A program made the translations under genes and the position numbers. Below are positions 55,305 through 64,000 of a stretch of DNA of 64,000 bases, piece after piece (the stretch's first letter is position 1; the number at the start of each line of letters is the position of its first letter). This stretch comes from Rudaea sp. 3F27F6 (GTDB lineage Bacteria > Pseudomonadota > Gammaproteobacteria > Xanthomonadales > Rhodanobacteraceae), in contig NZ_SCNG01000001.1 of NCBI RefSeq assembly GCF_005503555.1, forward strand, positions 620,001-684,000. Direction: 5' to 3'. Below the pieces are notes generated by a model. The model made no database searches. It was not told the origin of the DNA and was given only the letters and a program-made list of their open reading frames with translations.

Positions 55305-55886
55305 TCAACATGACGGTGCCGACGTACTTGCGGGCGTGGTGGAATTCACCACGCCCGATTGCAGGACGGTGATGCTGGTTTCCTTGGTGCCATCCTGATC
55401 TGGACGGCAAACGTTGAAGGTGACCGGTCCTGCGCTGAGAATCGCCCCCGTGGGGCCGAAAACGATTTGCCCCACGCTGGTACAAACGCCGGAACACGCC
55501 CACCCCGTACCGACGACGGCAGTGATGCCATAGCCTGTTGCGAATGGGCCATAGCTGCGCAACGCAGTTCCGCTCGGCCCGGCGAACACGACATTGTTGC
55601 TGCTGTTCAGAGTGCCCGCCTGTACGATCCAGCCGGAACTACTCCAGTTGGCGGCGCTGGTGCCAGCCTTGGCGATGACCGCCACCGGCAAACCGCGCTT
55701 CACTGCTTCAGAACGCGCAAGATTCAGCGCCCCGATCATACTGTTGGTGTTTGACGTCACGTTCATCTGCATCATGAACTGACTGAAACTGGGCAGCGCC
55801 AAGCCGGCCAAGATTGCAACGATCGCTATCGTCACAAGCAATTCAATCAACGATACGCCCCTGACCCATGTCGCCGCCGAACGCAT
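55305..55886 (-). CDS. fimT: FimT/GspH-type pseudopilin
   Basis: A 193-residue prepilin. ATG 55886 with GGGGA 6 bases upstream is preferred to an earlier TTG. Leader MRSAATWVRG precedes VSLIELLVTIAIVAILAGLA with Glu5 and Val at +1. SNTNSMIGALNLARSEAVKRG is the GspH/FimT signature. The C terminus (FNVCRPDQDGTKET...SAPSC) carries cysteines and a basic stretch; FimT of some Xanthomonadales and Legionella binds DNA through this part for natural transformation, which is worth testing here. It opens the canonical minor-pilin operon, 141 bases after ispH on the same strand. Confidence 0.88.
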   Translation of the reverse strand: MRSAATWVRGVSLIELLVTIAIVAILAGLALPSFSQFMMQMNVTSNTNSMIGALNLARSEAVKRGLPVAVIAKAGTSAANWSSSGWIVQAGTLNSSNNVVFAGPSGTALRSYGPFATGYGITAVVGTGWACSGVCTSVGQIVFGPTGAILSAGPVTFNVCRPDQDGTKETSITVLQSGVVNSTTPASTSAPSC

Positions 55887-56027
55887 GGCAATCCCCAAAA
55901 TGCGGAACAGCGCGAACGCTACAACATCGTCTTAACGTTATGCGCCGCGCGCGGACGCCCGGCCTCAGGCGTCTGACGAGCGGCGAGGAAATTTTCTGAT
56001 TTGAGAACCGCTTCGCGCTTTCGTCAG

Positions 56028-56978
56028 CTAGTTCACTAGGCTGATGCGCAGCTCTTTGGGTAGAGCGAAGGTGACGTTCTCGGGATCGCCGGCGAGTTCG
56101 ACGGCGTGTATGCCGCCCCATTCGCGCAGGCGTGCGACGACGCCCTGGACCAGGCTTTCGGGCGCCGAAGCGCCGGCGGTGACGCCGATACGCGATTTGC
56201 CTGTGAGCCAGGCCTGATCGATATCGTCGGCACCGTCGATCAGGTAGGCCGGGACGCCCTGCTTCTGCGCAAGTTCGCGCAGCCGATTGGAGTTGGAACT
56301 GTTCGGCGAGCCGACGACGAGGACCAGATCGCATTGCTGACCGAGCTTGCGCACGGCGTCCTGGCGGTTCTGCGTGGCGTAGCAGATGTCGTCGTGCTTG
56401 GGCCCGACCATCGCTGGGAAATGCCTGCGCAGCGCGTCGATCACCGCCTTCGTGTCATCGACCGAGAGCGTGGTCTGGGTGACGTAGGCGATCTGCTCGG
56501 GATTCTTCGGTCGCAGCTTGGCGACGTCTTCCGGCGTTTCGACGAGATGGATTTCGCCGCTCGCGCCGGCCTTGTCCCATTGGCCGAGCGTGCCTTCGAC
56601 TTCGGGATGCCCCGCATGGCCGATCAACACGACGTCGAATCCCGACTTCGCGTAACGCGCCACCTCGATGTGCACCTTGGTCACGAGCGGGCACGTCGCA
56701 TCGAACACGCGCAGGTCGCGCGCCTCGGCTTCGGCGCGCACTTTCTGCGAGACGCCGTGCGCGCTGAAGATCACCGTCGCGCCGTCGGGCACTTCGGAGA
56801 CTTCGTCGACGAAGATTGCGCCGCGTGCTCGCAAACCGTCGACGACGAATTTGTTGTGCACAACTTCGTGACGCACATAGATCGGCGCACCGAAGGATTC
56901 GAGCGCGCGCTCGACGATTTCGATTGCGCGGTCGACGCCGGCGCAGAATCCACGGGGGTTGGCGAGGAGGATTTGCAT
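56028..56978 (-). CDS. ispH: 4-Hydroxy-3-methylbut-2-enyl diphosphate reductase
   Basis: A 316-residue iron-sulfur enzyme making IPP and DMAPP in the last step of the MEP isoprenoid pathway. The three cluster-binding cysteines are Cys12 (RGFCAGV), Cys96 (DATCPLV) and Cys199 (ICYATQNRQ). Substrate-binding [16 protein letters not shown] and [12 protein letters not shown] are present, with TAGASAPE near the end. ATG 56978 is chosen because an upstream in-frame extension lies in a palindromic repeat. It follows lspA on the same strand with a REP-like palindrome between them and precedes the fimT operon. Confidence 0.96.
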   Translation of the reverse strand: MQILLANPRGFCAGVDRAIEIVERALESFGAPIYVRHEVVHNKFVVDGLRARGAIFVDEVSEVPDGATVIFSAHGVSQKVRAEAEARDLRVFDATCPLVTKVHIEVARYAKSGFDVVLIGHAGHPEVEGTLGQWDKAGASGEIHLVETPEDVAKLRPKNPEQIAYVTQTTLSVDDTKAVIDALRRHFPAMVGPKHDDICYATQNRQDAVRKLGQQCDLVLVVGSPNSSNSNRLRELAQKQGVPAYLIDGADDIDQAWLTGKSRIGVTAGASAPESLVQGVVARLREWGGIHAVELAGDPENVTFALPKELRISLVN

Positions 56979-57018
56979 AAAGATATTATCGCGCGTTCCA
57001 CGATGCGACGGGTATTCT

Positions 57019-57056
57019 TTGCTCGTCATTCCCGCCTTCGCGGGAATGACGAGCAA
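57019..57056. repeat. REP-like perfect palindrome between ispH and lspA
   Basis: A 17-base arm (57019-57035, TTGCTCGTCATTCCCGC) pairs perfectly with 57040-57056 around a CTTC loop. The core GTCATTCC/GGAATGAC is the same as in the repeat block at 20307-21236, so they belong to one dispersed family. It may terminate transcription or modulate mRNA decay. Confidence 0.8.
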
Positions 57057-57081
57057 GTGCTAGGCACGATAAATCGTGCTT

Positions 57082-57578
57082 CTACGACTTCTTCGCTGCG
57101 AAGAATCCGAACCAGATCAACAACACCGCACCGACCGTGATCGCCGAGTCCGCGATATTGAATGCGGGGAAATGCGCATCACGCCAATAGACGTCGATGA
57201 AATCGGTGACCTGGCCGAAACGCACGCGGTCGATCAGGTTGCCGAGCGCGCCGCCGATCACCAGCGACAACGGCAACGCGTTGCGCCAATCGGATCGGGC
57301 GATCGAAGCGAGCCAGCGAACGAGGACCACACTGACGCCGATGGCAAGCAGCGAGAACAGCCAGCGCTGCCAGCCCGACTCGTCGTGCAGGAAACTGAAA
57401 GCCGCGCCCCTGTTGAACGCGAGCGTCCAGTTCAGCAGCCCCGCAATCGCTTCATGCGGTTCGTAGGGCCGCAGCACCGCGAGCACGATCGCCTTGACGA
57501 TCTGATCGGCGACGATGACGACGGCGGAGAGCACGAGCCAAGGCAATCCGCTGGCCTTCCATGACACGGGTTTGTCCA

Positions 57579-57579
<1 letters not shown>
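57082..57579 (-). CDS. lspA: Lipoprotein signal peptidase (signal peptidase II)
   Basis: A 165-residue inner-membrane aspartic protease with four helices (about 12-35, 70-90, 97-115 and 142-160). Catalytic aspartates are Asp126 (VTDFIDVYW) and Asp144 (FNIADSAI); NLIDR and FNRGAAFS are conserved. It cleaves the signal peptide of prolipoproteins after lipid modification. The start overlaps the ileS stop (TAATG). It is part of the conserved ribF-ileS-lspA-ispH group. Confidence 0.96.
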
Positions 57580-60443
<2,864 letters not shown>

Positions 60444-60621
60444 TCTCGCTCCAGTCGCCGCCGTCGTGCGGCAACCCGTTGGTTGTTCACCGCCGAATTC
60501 CGCGCATCCTGCGCTGATATCGGCTCGCATGAGTCCGGCACCGGTCCGAACTCACGCCAGGACGTCCGGGCAAAGACCCGAACGCAACCGGCCCCCTCGT
60601 GGGCCGCAATCTTGTTTCAGG

Positions 60622-61551
60622 CTAGCGCAGCAGGATCACGCGCGCCTGTTCGGCGTCGCGATCGATCTGCTTCACCATCGCGTCGAGGTCGGCGAATTTC
60701 TCCTCGTCGCGCAATTTTTCCACAAATTCCACTTGTATACGACGACCGTAGAGGTCGCCGGCGAAATCGAACAAGTGCGCTTCGAGCAGCGGCTCCTTGC
60801 CGTTCACGGTCGGGCGCACGCCGAGGCTCGCCACGCCGGGATGCGGCGCATCGCCGACGCCATGCACGCGCACCGCGAAGATGCCCTCCACGGGCGAGGT
60901 GCGCGAGCCGAGACGCAAGTTCGCGGTCGGATAGCCGAGCTTGCGCCCAAGCTGTTGACCGCGCACCACGTGGCCACCGATCGCGAACGCCCGGCCGAGC
61001 CAGCGCGCGGCGAGTTCGAAGCTGCCTCCGGCCAGCGCTTCGCGGATCGCCGAACTGGAAATACGCTCGCCCTCGACAACGACCGGCTCGAGCGCCTGCG
61101 CAGTGAATCCGTGCTCACGGCCGAGACGCTGCAGCAGTTCGACATCGCCGCCGCGCGCATGGCCGAAGCGGAATCCCTCGCCGACCCAAACCTCGCGCGC
61201 GTTGAGGCGCTTGACCAGCACGCGTTCGACGAAGTCCTGCGCGCTCATCGCCGCCAGGGCCGCGTTGAAACGCAGCAGCAAAGCTAGATCGATGCCGGCA
61301 ACGCGAAACTGCTCGATCTTTTCACGCGCGCTCGACAGCCGCGGCATCGGCCGGCCGCGTGCAAAGAATTCGCGCGGCAACGGTTCAAAGCTGGCGACGA
61401 CCGAATCCAGATTCAACTCGCGCGCCCGTTCGCACACGCGCGCAAGCACGGCGCGATGGCCCAGATGCATGCCATCGAACGCACCGATGCAGATCACGCT
61501 GCCGCTAGGGGCCAGACTGGGGCCCGAAGCGTCCCGGAACAAACGATTCAT
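60622..61551 (-). CDS. ribF: Bifunctional riboflavin kinase/FAD synthetase
   Basis: A 309-residue enzyme. The N-terminal FMN adenylyltransferase domain has GAFDGMHLGHRAVL and ISSSAIREAL. The C-terminal riboflavin kinase domain begins about residue 180 (GGHVVRGQQLGRKLGYPTANL) with EAHLFDFAGDLYGRRIQVEF. It converts riboflavin to FMN and FAD in the cytoplasm. ATG 61551 is chosen over an upstream open extension of 11 codons. It leads the ribF-ileS-lspA-ispH group. No FMN riboswitch is visible upstream in the 149-base gap to the divergent gene. Confidence 0.95.
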   Translation of the reverse strand: MNRLFRDASGPSLAPSGSVICIGAFDGMHLGHRAVLARVCERARELNLDSVVASFEPLPREFFARGRPMPRLSSAREKIEQFRVAGIDLALLLRFNAALAAMSAQDFVERVLVKRLNAREVWVGEGFRFGHARGGDVELLQRLGREHGFTAQALEPVVVEGERISSSAIREALAGGSFELAARWLGRAFAIGGHVVRGQQLGRKLGYPTANLRLGSRTSPVEGIFAVRVHGVGDAPHPGVASLGVRPTVNGKEPLLEAHLFDFAGDLYGRRIQVEFVEKLRDEEKFADLDAMVKQIDRDAEQARVILLR

Positions 61552-61700
61552 TCTACCGAGTATACCGACTGCGCTGCGCCGCACAAAGAATCGCTTGCGT
61601 TTGGCATTGTACTGTCATCGATCCGGGTGATATTTTCAGCCGCCGCGCCGCTACAGCAGCGCCGGTTACGATTCGCCGTAACCATTGAAGAGGCCGTCTC

Positions 61701-64000
61701 ATGAATCTGCGCATTCGGAGAATGCTGCGCTCAGCCGCGATCACCCTTGTCGCCTTCTGCCCCCTCGCGGCGACCGCGGCACCAGCTGCGTACATCGCCA
61801 ATTTCGGCGACAACACCGTTTCGGTGGTCGATCTATCTTCGTTCGCCGTCACCAACACGATCGCGGTCGGCGCCGGGCCGCAGAGCGTTGCGATTCACCC
61901 GAGCCGGCCTCGCGTCTACGTAAGCAACTATAACGACGGCACGGTCTCGGTGATCGACACCCAGCTCAACACCGTCGTGGACACGATTTCGTTGACGGCT
62001 TTATCGATTCATCCCTGGTCCGTCGTCGTCGATCCTTCGGGTGGGCACCTTTACGTCGGTCTCGATGGCGGACCCAGCGCCAATCCGCAGCCTCTCGTAG
62101 CGACAATCGATACGACGACCAACCTGTCGAGCACGTTTCTCCCAAACCGCACCGCGGTTCGTGGCTTTGCCTTCAGCCAGGATGGTGCGCACCTGCTGCT
62201 GACTCGAAACGTCTTCAACATCGTCGAAAGCGCCACGGTCCCCTCGGGCAGCGGAGGCAATTGGACGAACCAGCAAGAACCCGGTGCGTTCGGCATCGCG
62301 GTGGACGCCAACAATCAGGCATTCTGGGTCGATCACAACTGCAACGGCATCGATACCTGCGGCAGTATCCGGACAAAAGCCGCCGGCGCCGGTCTCGGCG
62401 CCAGCACGCCGCTGCTCACGAATGAAACCCATCCCACCTCGATCGCGGCGGATGCGAGCAGCCTGTACTGGACGACGAACGACAACCCCGGTACGGTGCG
62501 CACGATGATCAAGACCGGCGGCGCGGCGACATCGCTCACGACCGGTCTCAACACCCCGCAAGCCATCGCCCTGGACTCGAACTACGTCTACGTCACCGAG
62601 TCGGGCAACAACAGGCTGGTGCGGATTGCCAAAACCGGAGGGACTCCAACCTACCTTACGGTAGGCACCACACCGAATTCCTTCGGCAATTTCATCGGCA
62701 ACAACGCCGGATTCGCCGACTCCAGCAATATCACGATCGGCGCGAATCCCGCCGCGTCGAGCTACGGCCAACCTGTCGTGCTGACCGCAACGATAGCGCC
62801 CGGATTTTCCGGCGGCACGGTGAATTTCTGCGACGGCGGCCCTGCGAATGACGCGCGCTTCTGCAGCGGCGGTACGCCGCTATGCGGTGGACCGGTCAAC
62901 GTCAGCGGCAACACGGCCACCTGCACCACGAGCACGCTCGCGCTCGGCACACATGCGATCACTGCGCGCTACAACGGTGCCGGCTTCACCTCCACCACCC
63001 CCTCCGCGGCGACCGAACAGGTCGCGGCGACGGCCACCACGACCGCGCTGACAAGCGATGCGAATCCCAGCGTCTTCGGTCAAACCGTAACGTTCACCGC
63101 GAGCGTAAGCGCGAATGCTCCCGGCACGGGCACGCCGTCCGGCACCGTGACCTTCCTCGACGGCACAACGACGCTGGCTTCGGTCACGCTCAATAGCGGC
63201 GGTCAGGCGGCGTTTTCGATCGGTTCCCTCGGCGTCGGATCCCATTCGATCAGCGCCAGCTATTCCGGCGACACGAATTTCAGCGCCGGCACCAGCGCCG
63301 CACTGAACCAGGTCGTAAACCAGGCTGGCACCACAACGACCCTCGCCAGCAGCGTCAATCCGAGCGCACCGGGGCAGACCGTGACGCTCACTGCAACCGT
63401 CAACGTCAATGCACCCGGCGCGGGTACGCCATCCGGCACGGTGACCTTCCTCGACGGCACGACGGTGCTTGCTTCGGTCACGCTCAATGCCGGCGGCCAG
63501 GCGACCTTTTCCACCGGCGCACTGAGCGCTGGGTCGCACGCCATCACCGCCAGCTACTCCGGCAGTACGAATTTTTCGGCCAGCAGCAGCTCTACGCTGA
63601 CGCAGGTCGTGAACCATGCGGCCAGCACGATGACGCTGAGCAGCGGCAGCAACCCGAGCACATTCGGACAAGCCGTAACCTTCACCGCCACTGTCAGCGG
63701 CTCATCCGGGCCGAGTACGCCGACAGGCACGGTCACCTTCGTTGATGGCACAACGACGCTCGGTACAGGAGCACTGAACAGTAGCGGCCAGGCAGTCTTT
63801 TCCACCAGCACGTTGCATGCGGGATCGCACACGATCAGCGCCAGCTACCCGGGCGATGCGAATTTCGCGGCCAGCAGCGGCACGCTGACACAGTCCGTAA
63901 ACCCGGCGACGACTTCGGTTGTTCTCAGCAGCAGCTCGAACCCCAGTACGTTCGGACAAGCCGTCACTTTCGGCGTGTCCGTGAACGCAGGGCAAGCGCC
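61701..64000 (+). CDS. Secreted beta-propeller and Ig-repeat surface protein (partial)
   Basis: An open frame of at least 766 codons running off the window end. ATG 61701 follows AGAGG. A signal peptide (LRSAAITLVAFCPLAATAAPA) precedes a YVTN-type propeller (about 25-340, for example AYIANFGDNTVSVVDLSS and PSRPRVYVSNYNDGTVSVID). From about residue 355 Ig-like repeats of Big_3_5 type follow, with TPSGTVTFLDGTTTLASVTL and SYSGDTNFSAGTS. Three successive copies are spaced 294 and 291 bases (98 and 97 residues). The repeats are close enough at the DNA level to allow recombination. It is probably an adhesin or surface fibre; the C-terminal anchor is outside the window. Divergent from ribF. Confidence 0.8.
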   Translation, partial: MNLRIRRMLRSAAITLVAFCPLAATAAPAAYIANFGDNTVSVVDLSSFAVTNTIAVGAGPQSVAIHPSRPRVYVSNYNDGTVSVIDTQLNTVVDTISLTALSIHPWSVVVDPSGGHLYVGLDGGPSANPQPLVATIDTTTNLSSTFLPNRTAVRGFAFSQDGAHLLLTRNVFNIVESATVPSGSGGNWTNQQEPGAFGIAVDANNQAFWVDHNCNGIDTCGSIRTKAAGAGLGASTPLLTNETHPTSIAADASSLYWTTNDNPGTVRTMIKTGGAATSLTTGLNTPQAIALDSNYVYVTESGNNRLVRIAKTGGTPTYLTVGTTPNSFGNFIGNNAGFADSSNITIGANPAASSYGQPVVLTATIAPGFSGGTVNFCDGGPANDARFCSGGTPLCGGPVNVSGNTATCTTSTLALGTHAITARYNGAGFTSTTPSAATEQVAATATTTALTSDANPSVFGQTVTFTASVSANAPGTGTPSGTVTFLDGTTTLASVTLNSGGQAAFSIGSLGVGSHSISASYSGDTNFSAGTSAALNQVVNQAGTTTTLASSVNPSAPGQTVTLTATVNVNAPGAGTPSGTVTFLDGTTVLASVTLNAGGQATFSTGALSAGSHAITASYSGSTNFSASSSSTLTQVVNHAASTMTLSSGSNPSTFGQAVTFTATVSGSSGPSTPTGTVTFVDGTTTLGTGALNSSGQAVFSTSTLHAGSHTISASYPGDANFAASSGTLTQSVNPATTSVVLSSSSNPSTFGQAVTFGVSVNAGQA

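Overview
The window looks like chromosomal DNA of a high-GC gammaproteobacterium of the Xanthomonadales/Lysobacterales type, possibly Rhodanobacteraceae. This is inferred from gene content and order: ribF-ileS-lspA-ispH runs straight into a fimT-pilV-pilW-pilX-pilY1-pilE cluster, there are ECF sigma/Ser-Thr kinase pairs, and small REP-like palindromes sit between genes. No rRNA, CRISPR array, prophage or insertion sequence was recognised. There is one tRNA gene, tRNA-Thr(CGT).

Layout. 0.15-1.7 kb: a DGPF/YCII protein and its ECF42-type sigma factor. 1.75-13.8 kb: mostly housekeeping and metabolic genes, namely a secreted GH89 alpha-N-acetylglucosaminidase, a TrmH-family methyltransferase, a macrodomain protein, class I aldolase, two tandem secreted TonB-C-like proteins, an S9 peptidase, a membrane-anchored protein gene split by an in-frame amber codon, pyruvate kinase and a D,D-carboxypeptidase. 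14-20.3 kb: ABC-F protein Uup, a PlpD-like patatin autotransporter, and aroK-aroB. 20.3-21.2 kb: a gene-free composite of inverted repeats. 21.4-26.2 kb: an RND efflux set in the unusual order permease, secreted NTF2-like protein, adaptor. 26.5-28 kb: a GabD-type dehydrogenase.

28-36.5 kb: an oxidative-stress-looking neighbourhood: katG behind a plausible OxyR operator, an exported tandem-OsmC protein, a divergent TonB-dependent receptor and a DUF1684 protein. 36.6-43.7 kb: a transmembrane Ser/Thr kinase with TPR-like tail, an ECF43-like sigma factor whose region 2.2 lacks the usual acidic motif, and a large DUF11 surface protein with a C-terminal sorting-type anchor. 44.5 kb: tRNA-Thr and terminator. 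44.7-55.9 kb: two consecutive type IV pilus minor-pilin clusters on the minus strand; the downstream one (pilV-pilW-pilX-pilE) lacks fimT and pilY1. 56-61.6 kb: ispH, lspA, ileS, ribF. 61.7 kb to the end: a partial secreted beta-propeller/Ig-repeat protein.

Working together: the two pilus clusters supply minor pilins that prime type IV pilus assembly. The kinase and ECF factor probably form one phosphorylation-gated signalling unit. katG and the OsmC protein suggest peroxide defence, with the divergent receptor perhaps importing a linked substrate. Best candidates for something undescribed are the exported tandem-OsmC/receptor/DUF1684 locus, the kinase/ECF43/surface-protein locus, and the doubled pilin cluster. 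All function calls come from reading sequence only; no database search was run.
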